DNA of 64,000 nucleotides from Neisseria zalophi. Its GTDB lineage: Bacteria; Pseudomonadota; Gammaproteobacteria; Burkholderiales; Neisseriaceae. Location: the NCBI RefSeq assembly GCF_008807015.1, contig NZ_CP031700.1:1550001-1614000 (forward strand), given 5' to 3'. Each line of letters starts with the position of its first letter. Within the stretch, counting starts at the first letter, position 1. A program made the translations under genes and the position numbers. The notes beneath the pieces are model-generated. The model worked only from the letters and a program-made list of their open reading frames with translations, was not told the origin of the DNA and searched no databases. Positions 47,212 to 56,041 of this stretch are shown piece after piece.

Positions 47212-47255
47212 AACTTCAGACGGCTTTTTATTTGTGTTTTAGTTAAAAAAACCGC

Positions 47256-48002
47256 TTAATCTTCATCATCTCTATCAGCAGGTTTCATAAACCGACAAAG
47301 CAATAATCCGGCTTCATAAAGTAAAATCAACGGTACCGCCAGCATAATTTGCGAAATGATATCCGGAGGCGTAATCACCGCAGCAATCACAAAAGCACCG
47401 ACAATCACGTAAGGCCGCGCCACTTTTAATTGCGCCGGAGAAACGATGCCCATACGGTTGAGCAATACCACCACTACCGGCACCTCGAAAGTGGTCCCGA
47501 ATGCGACAAACATCCCTAAAACAAACGACAGGTACTTATCAATATCGGTTGCCATATTCACGCCGACAGGTGTTACACCGGCTAGAAATTTAAAGATAAT
47601 CGGGAATACCAAAAAATAAGCAAAAGCCATACCGGTAAAAAACAAAATCACGCTGGAAAGCACCAAAGGCGTAATCAGGCGTTTTTCATTTTGATACAGT
47701 GCCGGCGCCACAAATGCCCATACCTGATACAGCGTATGCGGCAGTGATAATAAGAAAGCCACCATCAAGGTTACTTTCACCGGCACAAAAAACGGCGCCA
47801 CCACATCGGTGGCAATCATACTGGTATTGGCCGGTAAAGTGGCCATCAGCGGATTGGCGACAAAGCTATAAAGCTGTTGGGAAAACGGCATCAGCCCTAG
47901 AAAACAGATTAAAACACCGAGAATCAACCACATCAGACGGCGGCGTAATTCGATTAAGTGCTCCACTAAAGGCTGGGAATATTGTTGTTCGGATTCAGAC
48001 AC
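47256..48002 (-). CDS. tatC: Sec-independent translocase subunit TatC
   Basis: Core receptor of the twin-arginine export system, which moves folded proteins across the inner membrane. The 248-residue protein has six membrane helices. The conserved N-terminal LVEHLIELRRRLMW precedes helix 1. The periplasmic-loop region and VFALG-like FVLGMFVAFGTTFEVPVV are intact, and the tail is DRDDED. It is the last gene of tatABC, six bases after tatB. A Tat-type signal may occur on the nearby transglycosylase. Confidence 0.95.
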   Translation of the reverse strand: MSESEQQYSQPLVEHLIELRRRLMWLILGVLICFLGLMPFSQQLYSFVANPLMATLPANTSMIATDVVAPFFVPVKVTLMVAFLLSLPHTLYQVWAFVAPALYQNEKRLITPLVLSSVILFFTGMAFAYFLVFPIIFKFLAGVTPVGVNMATDIDKYLSFVLGMFVAFGTTFEVPVVVVLLNRMGIVSPAQLKVARPYVIVGAFVIAAVITPPDIISQIMLAVPLILLYEAGLLLCRFMKPADRDDED

Positions 48003-48008
48003 GGTTGC

Positions 48009-48563
48009 TCATTTCTTGCGCACGCGCAGCTGAGGTTGGGGACGTTGGCGCGGCCGCGCACTGCGCTTGCGCCTGATGGCTTGTTTGCGTATTGAAGCGG
48101 TATGGAAGCTGTTTCCATAAGAATAGTTGCCGCCCACACTGTTTGCTGTTTCAGACGGCATCTCATAGTCATCCCATTGCGTTTCTTCTGCAGCATCTTG
48201 CAAAGGCATACCGTTTTCATCCAAGCCGAAATCGGCCGGCGTACGTTGCTCGGGCACACGTTCCCATGCGGGAACACTTAAGCCGTCTGAAATCTCATGA
48301 AGGTCTTGGCGCGCCGTTGAGCCGATACTGGTAATTTCGCCCCGTATCTGCTCGGCGGTCGATTCAAATTCGCTTTTGGCTTTACGCCATTCTTCCATAT
48401 CGGCATGTGCGCTTAGCTCTTCTTTAACGCTGCTGATCATACGTTGTACACGCCCAAGCAGATTACCGGCCGCCCGCGCGGCTTTAGGCAGCCGTTCCGG
48501 GCCGAGCACTACTAAGGCAATCACACCGATAAGCAGTAGTTCGCTAAAACCAAAATCAAACAT
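48009..48563 (-). CDS. tatB: Sec-independent translocase subunit TatB
   Basis: Forms the signal-peptide receptor with TatC. The 184-residue protein has an N-terminal membrane helix (about 3-21) with the FGFSELLLIGVIALVVLGPERLP signature region and an amphipathic helix after it. A long charged tail follows, ending in Arg/Lys repeats (RPRQRPQPQLRVRKK). Two DUS lie in the tail coding sequence (about 48152 and 48282), where they encode linker residues. It lies between tatA and tatC with four- to six-base gaps. Confidence 0.94.
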   Translation of the reverse strand: MFDFGFSELLLIGVIALVVLGPERLPKAARAAGNLLGRVQRMISSVKEELSAHADMEEWRKAKSEFESTAEQIRGEITSIGSTARQDLHEISDGLSVPAWERVPEQRTPADFGLDENGMPLQDAAEETQWDDYEMPSETANSVGGNYSYGNSFHTASIRKQAIRRKRSARPRQRPQPQLRVRKK

Positions 48564-48567
48564 TGTT

Positions 48568-48765
48568 TTAAGCCGATTTATCGTTGTCTTTTTGATGCTC
48601 TACGATATCTTCTTTCTTGCCTTCTTCGCCTTCATTCAAACCTTTTTTGAAATCATGCACGGCACCGCCTAAGTCTTTACCGACATTACGCAATTTTTTG
48701 GTACCGAATACCAATACGACAATCACTAAAACGATCACCCAGTGCCAAATAGAAAAGCTACCCAT
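48568..48765 (-). CDS. tatA: Sec-independent translocase subunit TatA
   Basis: Pore-forming component of the Tat system. The 65-residue protein has a short N-terminal membrane helix ([20 protein letters not shown]), followed by the FGxKKL hinge and an amphipathic helix ([17 protein letters not shown]). The tail is charged. It is the first gene of tatABC on the minus strand. Confidence 0.95.
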   Translation of the reverse strand: MGSFSIWHWVIVLVIVVLVFGTKKLRNVGKDLGGAVHDFKKGLNEGEEGKKEDIVEHQKDNDKSA

Positions 48766-48821
48766 AACGTAAAATCCTTTTGATTTGATTATTTAAAATA
48801 TTTAAAAAATTAAAAGCCGCC

Positions 48822-49145
48822 TTAAACCGGCCGACCCATAATATGAATATGTAGGTGAAACACTTCCTGCCCGCCGCCTTTGCCGGTATTGATATGGGTT
48901 TTGAATCCGTATCCCAAACCGTTGGCTTCGGCGATTTCAGGTACTTTAACCATCATTTTGCCCAACAGGGCTTCATGCTCCGGCCCGACTTCTGCCAAAG
49001 AAACCAAATGCTGCTTCGGAATCAAGAGCAAATGAACAGGTGCGGCCGGGTTAATATCTTTGAAGCACAACATATCGTTGTCTTCATAAACAATATCGGC
49101 GGGAATTTGCTTATCTGCAATTTTACAGAAAATACAATCGGTCAT
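48822..49145 (-). CDS. hinT: HIT-family purine nucleoside phosphoramidase
   Basis: Hydrolyses adenosine-5'-phosphoramidates and aminoacyl-AMP. I choose the ATG at 49145 (107 residues, MTDCIFCKIADKQIPADIV), because the upstream residues of the open frame are not conserved-looking. The C-terminal HIT triad is GGQEVFHLHIHIMG. A Zn-ligand-type pair CIFC lies at residues 4-7. It sits between hisE and tatA in one transcriptional direction. Confidence 0.93.
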   Translation of the reverse strand: MTDCIFCKIADKQIPADIVYEDNDMLCFKDINPAAPVHLLLIPKQHLVSLAEVGPEHEALLGKMMVKVPEIAEANGLGYGFKTHINTGKGGGQEVFHLHIHIMGRPV

Positions 49146-49207
49146 CAGAAGCTCCAAAATAGCGGTTTGTGTATCGGCAGATGGCTTAATATACTTATAT
49201 TTCAACA

Positions 49208-49239
49208 GAGGCCGTCTGAAAATAAGTTTTCAGACGGCT
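49208..49239 (-). terminator. Inverted DUS pair between hisE and hinT
   Basis: AGGCCGTCTGAAAA and TTTTCAGACGGCTT are separated by four bases, giving a strong hairpin downstream of hisE. It may separate his from tat transcription. Confidence 0.7.
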
Positions 49240-49275
49240 TCCGACATCTGTTATCCGACCGATTTTAATACAATT

Positions 49276-49599
49276 TCAACTTTCCTGCCGAGAAGCTTTT
49301 TCCACCAGCCCCGACAAACCTTGTCTGCGTGCCAATTCGCTAATCACATCTTCGACCCGCAGTCCGTGGTGTGCCAGCAACACTTGGGTGTGAAACCATA
49401 AATCGGCTACCTCATAAACCAAATGCTCGCCACCGCCATCTTTTGATGCCATCAATACTTCGCCGGCTTCTTCAATCACTTTTTTCAGAATTTTGTCTTC
49501 GCCTTTATGCAAAAGCCCTGCAACATAAGACGTTTCAGGGCTGCTGTTTTTGCGCCCGTCGATAACATTCTGAATTTCGGTTAAAACCTGTTCGTTCAT
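49276..49599 (-). CDS. hisE: Phosphoribosyl-ATP pyrophosphatase
   Basis: Second step of histidine synthesis, hydrolysing PR-ATP to PR-AMP. The 107-residue MazG-like helical protein shows SYVAGLLHKGEDKILKKVIE and EAGEVLMASKDGG with the Mg-binding Glu residues, then LVYEVADLWFH. It stands alone from hisI here, whereas many enterobacteria have a HisIE fusion. Downstream of hisI in the same direction. Confidence 0.94.
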   Translation of the reverse strand: MNEQVLTEIQNVIDGRKNSSPETSYVAGLLHKGEDKILKKVIEEAGEVLMASKDGGGEHLVYEVADLWFHTQVLLAHHGLRVEDVISELARRQGLSGLVEKASRQES

Positions 49600-49696
49600 A
49601 TTTTTACCTCAATGGCTAATCATGCAAACGCTTGTTTCACCATACGGCAAATACAGACCATCATTTTTTCAGACGGCCTTGTTATTGTAACCATGT

Positions 49697-50101
49697 TTAG
49701 CCGTGTGTATGCGTATGTCCGTAAATTTCTTTTTCGTCTTTCAATACTGCATCGACAATCTGCCATTCGCCGCCACGCCAAACGCGGTAGAAACAGCTTT
49801 CCCGACCGGTATGGCAGGCAATGCCGCCGGCTTGTTCAATCAACATAATAACCGCGTCACCGTCGCAATCCAAACGCAGCTCGAAAACTTTTTGGGTATG
49901 CCCCGATTCTTCACCCTTCATCCACTGTTTGCGGCGTGAACGACTGTAATAATGGGCATAGCCGGTTTCAGCAGTTTTTTGCAGGGCTTCGGCATTCATC
50001 CATGCCACCATCAGCACCCGTAAAGTTGCCGCATCTTGGGCAATGGCACAAACCAAGCCCTTTTCATCAAATTTAACCGCATCCAATAACGCTTCGGACA
50101 T
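49697..50101 (-). CDS. hisI: Phosphoribosyl-AMP cyclohydrolase
   Basis: Third step of histidine synthesis. The frame is open from 50131, but the ATG at 50101 has GGAGGAG at the right distance and gives 134 residues beginning [17 protein letters not shown]. Zinc and Mg ligands are in the [12 protein letters not shown] and [11 protein letters not shown] stretches. The substrate loop [16 protein letters not shown] is intact. The end encodes HTHTHG. Confidence 0.94.
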   Translation of the reverse strand: MSEALLDAVKFDEKGLVCAIAQDAATLRVLMVAWMNAEALQKTAETGYAHYYSRSRRKQWMKGEESGHTQKVFELRLDCDGDAVIMLIEQAGGIACHTGRESCFYRVWRGGEWQIVDAVLKDEKEIYGHTHTHG

Positions 50102-50256
50102 CTCAAATACTCCTCCAAACCGATTGATCATGTGCTAGGCTGATTAAACAGGGGTTTATTATTTTTTATCACGGTAACAACACCCTTATCCCTGACGGTG
50201 CGGCATCATAACAAAAAAGCGGCACCGAAGCACTTTTCATACGTTCGCCGTTTTAT

Positions 50257-51015
50257 TTATTTCAAGAATGCCGCAATCACTGCTACCACAGTCATCACCA
50301 TTAAAATCAATCTTAATTTTTCCGGCGGCAGTTTCAAGGCAATTTTCACACCAATCAGCGAACCAATGGTATTGCCTGCCGCCAGAATCAGACCGACATC
50401 CCACCAAATCTTTCCCTGTGTGATAAATACCACCAAAGAGACGACGGTAAATGCCAAAGTACACACCAATTTCAAAGAATTGGCACGCAACAGGCTGTAA
50501 TTCAAAACACCTGCCAATACAGGCAGCAATAAAAAGGCCACACTCGCCTGTACAAAACCGCCATATATCCCCACACCAAACAAAAGCAGCGATGCGGCAC
50601 GCGTTTCAGAAACTTTCCGCTCGCTCGTGTTTTCAGACGGCATTAAAAGCTGAGGTTTCACAAAAGTGAGTATGGCCACACCGAGAATGCACAATAATAA
50701 TGCCGGCTTTAAAATGGTATTGGGCAAGACCGATGCCAGCCAAGATCCGACAAAACCACCTGCCGCTACCGGCAACAAAATGCCGCGTAAATCATAAGTA
50801 GGCAAAACGCCTGCTTTATAAAAACCACGAATACCGGTTAACGATTGGAAAAAAATCCCAACGCGGTTGCTTGCATTAGCCACATCGGGCGGCACGCCGA
50901 ACAACATCAACAGCGGCAAAATAAAATTAGAGCCGCCGCCGGCCAATATATTGATAATACTGGCACAAATGCCCAAAGCCGCAATAGCCAGATAATGCCA
51001 ATAAGTCAAATCCAT
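50257..51015 (-). CDS. TauE/SafE-family membrane protein
   Basis: A 252-residue inner-membrane protein with about eight helices and the TauE/SafE family repeats (LNILAGGGSNFILPLLMLFG near the start, then GIYGGFVQASVAFLL in the second half). Family members are proposed exporters of sulfite, sulfonates or related anions; the substrate here is unknown. It lies between creA and hisI and is likely carried along in the his cluster without a pathway link. An internal DUS lies near 50632. Confidence 0.87.
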   Translation of the reverse strand: MDLTYWHYLAIAALGICASIINILAGGGSNFILPLLMLFGVPPDVANASNRVGIFFQSLTGIRGFYKAGVLPTYDLRGILLPVAAGGFVGSWLASVLPNTILKPALLLCILGVAILTFVKPQLLMPSENTSERKVSETRAASLLLFGVGIYGGFVQASVAFLLLPVLAGVLNYSLLRANSLKLVCTLAFTVVSLVVFITQGKIWWDVGLILAAGNTIGSLIGVKIALKLPPEKLRLILMVMTVVAVIAAFLK

Positions 51016-51048
51016 ATGCGTTGCCTCTGCTGTTTTCAGACGGCCGGA

Positions 51049-51594
51049 TTATTTTTGTGCCGTCGTCACCAAACACGAACCATAAACCTGCGTACCCGTC
51101 GATGTATTCGATTGTGCCTGATTAAGCGGTGCCCCGGTATAGCATGAAAAAGCATCCATTGCATTTTTCGGCGAACCTTCAATCACCCTATCACTATAAA
51201 TCATATAGGAAAACACTTTTCGGGTCGGGTCGTAGTAGCGCATCACCTGTAAGGTTTTAAAAATCAAACTCGAGCCTTTTTTGAAGACTTGCTGCGGCTT
51301 GAGCACTTCCGCTTCGTTATAGCTGACTTGTGCTGCCGTCTGAACACACGATACCGAAGCATCGGAAGCATCTTCTTCTAAATTCACCGTCTCTTTCAAA
51401 CCGCCTTTTTTCGCATAAGAAATATAACAAGTTACGCCTCGAACTTGCGGATCATCAAAAGCATGGATTTCAATACGGTCATTTTTACCGAGCAGATTAA
51501 AAACGGTATCGGCCTCACCGATTTTATCGGTCGAACCACCGCCACAAGCAGCCAACACAGACGACATCAACAATATAAACAACGGTTTTTTCAT
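51049..51594 (-). CDS. creA: CreA-family lipoprotein
   Basis: A 181-residue envelope protein. The signal peptide ends at the lipobox LAAC with Cys17, so it is a predicted lipoprotein here. The body matches CreA: IGEADTVFNLLGKNDRIEI, then DDPQVRGVTCYISYAKKGG, then FKTLQVMRYYDPTRKV and the YSDRVIEGSPKNA end block. The function of CreA is not established. It sits between hisF and the TauE gene with small spacers. Confidence 0.85.
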   Translation of the reverse strand: MKKPLFILLMSSVLAACGGGSTDKIGEADTVFNLLGKNDRIEIHAFDDPQVRGVTCYISYAKKGGLKETVNLEEDASDASVSCVQTAAQVSYNEAEVLKPQQVFKKGSSLIFKTLQVMRYYDPTRKVFSYMIYSDRVIEGSPKNAMDAFSCYTGAPLNQAQSNTSTGTQVYGSCLVTTAQK

Positions 51595-51643
51595 TTATTG
51601 CTTTCTTTATTCCGCCTTTTCAGACGGCCTGATTCAGACAAGT

Positions 51644-52411
51644 TTATAAGCGCACTTCGATTCCCGCTGCGCGCATAGCCTCTTTAGCCTCATGAATACC
51701 CACTTCGCCGAAGTGGAAAATACTGGCCGCCAAGACCGCATCGGCCTTGCCCTCTTTCACGCCCTCTATCAAGTGTGCAATATTGCCGACGCCGCCCGAA
51801 GCGATCACCGGAATATCCACCGCTTCGCAAACCGCGCGGGTGAGCGGCAGATTAAAGCCCGCCTTGGTGCCGTCTCTATCCATACTGGTGAGCAGAATCT
51901 CACCGGCACCGCGCTTCTGCATATTTACCGCCCATTCCACCGCATCAATGCCGGTAGGCGTACGGCCGCCGTGTGTAAACACTTCCCAACGGGTATTTTC
52001 CGCATTCACCGCTTTCGCATCAATCGCCACAACAATCGCTTGCGAACCGAAAAAACCGCTGGCTTCATTCACTAAATCAGGACGGGTAACCGCCGCCGTA
52101 TTAATACTGGCCTTATCGGCGCCCGCATTCAGCAAACGGCGCACATCGGCCACCGAACGCACCCCGCCGCCGACCGTGAGCGGAATAAACACTTGCGAAG
52201 CCACTTCTTCAATCACATGCAAAATGGTATCGCGATTATCGGAAGACGCGGTAATATCGAGAAAAGTTAATTCGTCGGCGCCTTCATCGTTATAACGTTT
52301 GGCCACGTCGACAGGATTGCCCGCATCACGCAGGCCGACAAAATTCACGCCTTTCACCACGCGGCCGTTATCCACATCCAAACAAGGGATAATACGCTTA
52401 GCCAATGCCAT
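51644..52411 (-). CDS. hisF: Imidazole glycerol phosphate synthase, cyclase subunit
   Basis: Takes ammonia from HisH and PRFAR to make imidazole glycerol phosphate and AICAR. The 255-residue TIM barrel has [17 protein letters not shown] with the catalytic Asp near residue 11. [12 protein letters not shown] and VVAIDAKAV carry the second Asp near 130. [12 protein letters not shown] binds phosphate. HisH is encoded about 1.4 kb upstream; hisA and a small membrane gene lie between. Confidence 0.96.
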   Translation of the reverse strand: MALAKRIIPCLDVDNGRVVKGVNFVGLRDAGNPVDVAKRYNDEGADELTFLDITASSDNRDTILHVIEEVASQVFIPLTVGGGVRSVADVRRLLNAGADKASINTAAVTRPDLVNEASGFFGSQAIVVAIDAKAVNAENTRWEVFTHGGRTPTGIDAVEWAVNMQKRGAGEILLTSMDRDGTKAGFNLPLTRAVCEAVDIPVIASGGVGNIAHLIEGVKEGKADAVLAASIFHFGEVGIHEAKEAMRAAGIEVRL

Positions 52412-52521
52412 ATTCTTGTTTCCTTTTTTTATTTTTCAAACAACTATTTCACCCATTAGGCGATACCAACCCTATGATCGAGAGTGTGGGGAAAAATCAA
52501 GGCTGCCGAAGCAGCCCGTGT

Positions 52522-52839
52522 TTAAGCCATCCAATCCGCCACCCATTCAGGCAGATGCATATAGAAATAATAATAACCCAGCGCACCGATTGATGCCATC
52601 ACCAACGAACCCATAAAATTTTGCGCATAACGGTTTACAACACCCAGCAATAAAGACACATAAGCCCACAGCAGGCAGTTCACCGCAACCCATTGCCCGT
52701 CGATAAAGGGTATTTCAAATGCCATACCCATGCCGATTAAAACAGCCAGAATGGTAAAAGCCAATCCTTCGCTAACGGCATGAATATCACGATCAGATGA
52801 CCACACCGCCCAAAAACCCAATACAAATGCTTGAAACAT
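52522..52839 (-). CDS. Small membrane protein, unknown
   Basis: A 105-residue protein with three or four hydrophobic segments (about 3-13, 25-45, 50-65, 75-95) and short loops. No motif was recognised. It lies between hisA and hisF. Its own start has a usable ribosome site and a leader. Homologous small genes appear in the same place in other Neisseria as far as I recall, but no function can be given. Confidence 0.65.
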   Translation of the reverse strand: MFQAFVLGFWAVWSSDRDIHAVSEGLAFTILAVLIGMGMAFEIPFIDGQWVAVNCLLWAYVSLLLGVVNRYAQNFMGSLVMASIGALGYYYFYMHLPEWVADWMA

Positions 52840-52912
52840 GGATTACCCCTTAAAATAAATACTTAAAAAATAACAAAAGATTTTATTATATGCCGTTTCA
52901 TTATTTTTATTA

Positions 52913-52955
52913 ATAGGCCGTCTGAAAACCGGCATACCTGATTTCAGACGGCCTG
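52913..52955 (-). terminator. Inverted DUS pair directly after hisA
   Basis: AGGCCGTCTGAAAA and ATTTCAGACGGCCT enclose a 12-base loop, four bases beyond the hisA stop on the minus strand. Confidence 0.7.
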
Positions 52956-52958
52956 ATA

Positions 52959-53708
52959 TTAAATATTTTGAGCAGTTAACGAATCAGCCAATTGTTGGGC
53001 TTCGGCAAAATCAATACTGCCCTCATAAATCGCCCTGCCCGTAATCGCGCCGGCCACACCGCTTTTTTCTACGGCGCACAAAGCGCGGATATCGTCCAGA
53101 TTGGTTAAACCGCCCGAAGCGATAACGGGAATACGCACGGCTTCGGCCAGTTTTACCGTAGCCTCGATATTCACACCGCTCATCATACCGTCGCGGCCGA
53201 TATCGGTATAAATAATGCTGTTCACGCCGTCGTCTTCAAAACGCTTGGCCAACTCGGCAACATGATAATCGGTTACCGTTGCCCAGCCATCAATGGCCAC
53301 CATGCCGTCTTTCGCATCCAAGCCCACAATAATCCGACCCGCAAATGCTTTGCACGCTTCGCGCACAAATTCGGGATTTTTCACGGCAGCCGTGCCGATA
53401 ATCACATCGTTCAGCCCCAAATCTAAATATTTTTCAATGATTGCCAAATCGCGGATACCGCCGCCCAATTGCACCGGAATATCTTTCGCCACTTCTTGCA
53501 AAATATTGCTGACCGCTTCAAGGTTTTTCGGCTTGCCGGCAAAAGCGCCGTCCAAGTCGACCAAATGAAGGCGGCGCGCGCCCTGTTTCAGCCAGTGCAG
53601 CGCGGTTTCTGCCGGATTGTCGGAAAATACCGTTGCCTGATCCATCAAGCCTTGTTTCAGGCGCACACAACGCCCTTCTTTTAAATCTATCGCGGGAATC
53701 AATAACAT
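52959..53708 (-). CDS. hisA: ProFAR isomerase
   Basis: Fourth step of histidine synthesis. The 249-residue TIM barrel shows [19 protein letters not shown] with the catalytic Asp8. [12 protein letters not shown] follows, then [19 protein letters not shown] with the second catalytic Asp and [12 protein letters not shown] for phosphate binding. A DUS spacer precedes it from hisH. It shares ancestry with HisF, as the sequence shows. Confidence 0.96.
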   Translation of the reverse strand: MLLIPAIDLKEGRCVRLKQGLMDQATVFSDNPAETALHWLKQGARRLHLVDLDGAFAGKPKNLEAVSNILQEVAKDIPVQLGGGIRDLAIIEKYLDLGLNDVIIGTAAVKNPEFVREACKAFAGRIIVGLDAKDGMVAIDGWATVTDYHVAELAKRFEDDGVNSIIYTDIGRDGMMSGVNIEATVKLAEAVRIPVIASGGLTNLDDIRALCAVEKSGVAGAITGRAIYEGSIDFAEAQQLADSLTAQNI

Positions 53709-53730
53709 AATCTGTCCGTTATCTGCATCA

Positions 53731-53776
53731 TTATTCAGACGGCCTCTTATTTCATCGCAAACAAGGCCGTCTGAAA
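53731..53776 (-). terminator. Inverted DUS pair between hisH and hisA
   Basis: TTCAGACGGCCT and AGGCCGTCTGAA lie about 20 bases apart just beyond the hisH stop. Weak terminator or uptake signal only. Confidence 0.55.
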
Positions 53777-53810
53777 CGGTTGGAAAAACCTGCTTATTTT
53801 ACTACACAAC

Positions 53811-54455
53811 TCAACCATTCCAGCGTAAAAAATTACGCATCAGCAATAAACCGGCGTCATGGCTTTTTTCAGTATGAAACTGCGTGGCAAAAACATTGTC
53901 TTTGCCGACAATACAGGCAAACTGTTCCGGATATTCGCTGGTGCCCAACACAATATCCGACTGCTCGGGCGCAAAGTAATAACTATGCACAAAATAAAAG
54001 CGCGTATCTTGGGCAATATCGGCAAACAGCGGATGCACCTGCGTTTGGTGAACCGTGTTCCAGCCCATATGCGGCACTTTCAACCGGTCGCCGTTCGCAT
54101 CATGCAAATCGTTGCGAAAACGCTTCACATCGCCGCCAAACCAACCCAAGCCCGCCGTGTCGCCCTCTTCGCTATGGTCGAACAACAATTGCGCGCCCAC
54201 GCAAATGCCGAAAAAAGGTTTATTCTTCAGGCCGTCTGAAACTGCTTCGCCTAAGCCGCTTTTTTGCAAAGCCGCCATACAATCCGGCATCGCGCCCTGC
54301 CCCGGAAAAATAACTTTATCGGCGGCAAACACTTCTTCAGGGCGGTCGGTCAATATAATTTCCGACGGAATATCCGCCAACTTTTGCGCCGCCTGCGCCG
54401 ATTTTAAAACCGAATGCAGATTGCCCATACCGTAATCTACAATAGCCACTTTCAT
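53811..54455 (-). CDS. hisH: Imidazole glycerol phosphate synthase, glutaminase subunit
   Basis: Provides ammonia from glutamine to HisF. The 214-residue class I amidotransferase opens AIVDYGMGNLHSV. The nucleophile Cys is in FFGICVGAQLLF, and the His-Glu pair in ATQFHTEKSHDAG. The usual HisH length is about 200. An internal DUS lies near 54228 within DGLKNKP-coding sequence. It is the first gene of the his-tat group and diverges from dapC. Confidence 0.96.
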   Translation of the reverse strand: MKVAIVDYGMGNLHSVLKSAQAAQKLADIPSEIILTDRPEEVFAADKVIFPGQGAMPDCMAALQKSGLGEAVSDGLKNKPFFGICVGAQLLFDHSEEGDTAGLGWFGGDVKRFRNDLHDANGDRLKVPHMGWNTVHQTQVHPLFADIAQDTRFYFVHSYYFAPEQSDIVLGTSEYPEQFACIVGKDNVFATQFHTEKSHDAGLLLMRNFLRWNG

Positions 54456-54562
54456 CTTCTCTTTATCCTTTCAGACGGCCTTTTTCCTAACCGCCGAATA
54501 ATAGCAGAAAAACAAACCTGCCCGATAACCCGTTTTGAGTTATACACCTTTTCCCCTCATGA

Positions 54563-54598
54563 AACAGGCCGTCTGAAAAATCATTTCAGACGGCCTGC
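54563..54598. repeat. Inverted DUS pair upstream of dapC
   Basis: CAGGCCGTCTGAAA and TTTCAGACGGCCTG, loop of seven bases, in the divergent region between hisH and dapC; not placed after a gene end. Confidence 0.75.
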
Positions 54599-54658
54599 CC
54601 ATTCAGGTTTTTAATGCTAAGATATGACTTATTTAATTAATCATCAATCCATAACATT

Positions 54659-55852
54659 ATGAATCCATTACTCGACACACTCAAACCCTATCCCTTCGCC
54701 CGTTTGCGTGCCGCCCTGAAAGATATTCCCGCCCCCGCCGGCATAACCCCCGTTCCCCTGCATATCGGCGAACCCAAACACTCCGCGCCCAAAATCATCA
54801 CCGACGCACTAACCGCCGCATTATCCGGTTTGGAAAAATATTCCATGACCAACGGCCTGCCCGAACTGCGCCAAGCCTGCGCCAATTGGGCCAAACGCCG
54901 CTATGACGGTTTGCAGCTCGACCCCGAAACCGAAATCCTGCCCGTACTCGGCTCGCGCGAAGCACTGTTTTCATTTACCCAAGTGGTGCTGGACCCCACT
55001 TCAGACGGCCCCAAGCCCATCGTTATCAGTCCTAATCCTTTTTATCAGGTTTACGAAGGCGCCACCCTGCTCGGCGGCGGCGAAATCTATTTCACCAACA
55101 ACCACCCGCCCCGCTTTACCCCCGATTGGAAAAACATACCCGAAGACATCTGGCAGCGTACCAAAATGGTTTTTATCTGCTCGCCCGATAATCCCAGCGG
55201 CAGCGTGATGCAGCTCGACGAATGGGTCGAACTCTTCGCGATGCAAGACCGCTACGGCTTCGTTATCGCCTCCGACGAATGCTATTCCGAAATCTATTTT
55301 CAAGGCCGAAAACCCATCGGCTGCCTGCAAGCCGCCGCACAACTCGGCCGCAGCAATAAAGGCATTGTGATGTTTACCAGCCTTTCCAAACGCTCCAACG
55401 TACCCGGCCTGCGCTCCGGCTTTGTTGCCGGCGATGCCGCCTTGCTTCGAGCCTTTTCGCTATACCGCACCTACCACGGCAGCGCTATGGGGCTGCCCAT
55501 CCAATATGCCAGCATTGCCGCATGGAACGACGAAGAACACGTTATCGAAAACCGCCGCCTTTATCAGGAAAAATTCGATAAAGTGCTGCCGATATTGCAG
55601 CAAGCCTTCGATGTGCACCTACCCGAAGCCTCTTTCTATATCTGGCTGCCCGTACCCGACGGCGACGACTTGGCATTCGCCCGCAACCTCTGGCAAAAAG
55701 CCGCCATCCAAGTTTTACCCGGCCGCTTCTTCGCCCGCGACACCCCGCAAGGCAACCCCGGCAAAGGCTATGTACGCATTGCATTGGTTGCCGATATTGA
55801 AACGTGTGTGAAAGCGGCTGAAACGATTGTTTTGCTTTATCGGAGAAGTTGA
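54659..55852 (+). CDS. dapC: Succinyldiaminopimelate transaminase
   Basis: PLP-dependent aminotransferase that makes N-succinyl-L,L-diaminopimelate for lysine and peptidoglycan. The 397-residue class I/II fold opens MNPLLDTLKPYPFARLRAAL, typical of DapC. The PLP Lys is in FTSLSKRSNVPGLRSGF, and the conserved Asn and Asp are in SPDNPSGSV and ASDECYSEI. It is GC-rich with a DUS inside (55002). The stop is followed at once by the AT-rich HEPN locus, a sharp compositional change. Confidence 0.92.
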   Translation: MNPLLDTLKPYPFARLRAALKDIPAPAGITPVPLHIGEPKHSAPKIITDALTAALSGLEKYSMTNGLPELRQACANWAKRRYDGLQLDPETEILPVLGSREALFSFTQVVLDPTSDGPKPIVISPNPFYQVYEGATLLGGGEIYFTNNHPPRFTPDWKNIPEDIWQRTKMVFICSPDNPSGSVMQLDEWVELFAMQDRYGFVIASDECYSEIYFQGRKPIGCLQAAAQLGRSNKGIVMFTSLSKRSNVPGLRSGFVAGDAALLRAFSLYRTYHGSAMGLPIQYASIAAWNDEEHVIENRRLYQEKFDKVLPILQQAFDVHLPEASFYIWLPVPDGDDLAFARNLWQKAAIQVLPGRFFARDTPQGNPGKGYVRIALVADIETCVKAAETIVLLYRRS

Positions 55853-55899
55853 CTAGACACTTAAACTTTAAAAGAATTATGGACACAACATATTAAATA

Positions 55900-55925
55900 A
55901 TATTAATATACATGGATATTAATAT
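55900..55925. promoter_or_regulatory. Tandem palindromes, operator candidate
   Basis: ATATTAATAT, itself a perfect palindrome, occurs twice (55900-55909 and 55916-55925) separated by six bases. This is a typical layout for a dimeric repressor or autoregulator upstream of a toxin locus. Confidence 0.45.
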
Positions 55926-55933
55926 ATTACTTT

Positions 55934-55963
55934 ACAAACAATATAGCATGTAATATTGTTTGT
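55934..55963 (+). promoter_or_regulatory. Perfect 11-bp inverted repeat before the tRNA-like element
   Basis: ACAAACAATAT and ATATTGTTTGT with an eight-base loop, ending three bases before the tRNA-like sequence. It could be an operator, a processing signal or a structure that protects the 5' end. Confidence 0.5.
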
Positions 55964-55966
55964 AGT

Positions 55967-56041
55967 AGCGAGTATGGTGTAAATGGGTAAAACACGCTTT
56001 GGAAACAAAGAATATTAGCAGGTTCGAATCCTGCACTCGAA
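55967..56041 (+). ncRNA. tRNA-like sequence without a functional anticodon loop
   Basis: Folds by eye as a cloverleaf: acceptor CGAGT/ACTCG (two outer pairs mismatched), a D arm GTGT/ACAC with a GG-containing loop, an anticodon-type stem CTTTG/CAAAG closed by only GAAA (a GNRA tetraloop), and a canonical T arm GCAGG-TTCGAAT-CCTGC. No CCA is encoded. It cannot read a codon in this form. It is either a decayed tRNA or a tRNA mimic that belongs to the HEPN gene 57 bases downstream. Confidence 0.6.

Noticed and set aside
55967-56041. Functional tRNA gene (for example Ser with GGA)
   Set aside because: The anticodon loop would have only four bases, the two outer acceptor pairs mismatch, there is no long variable arm as in tRNA-Ser, and no CCA is encoded.
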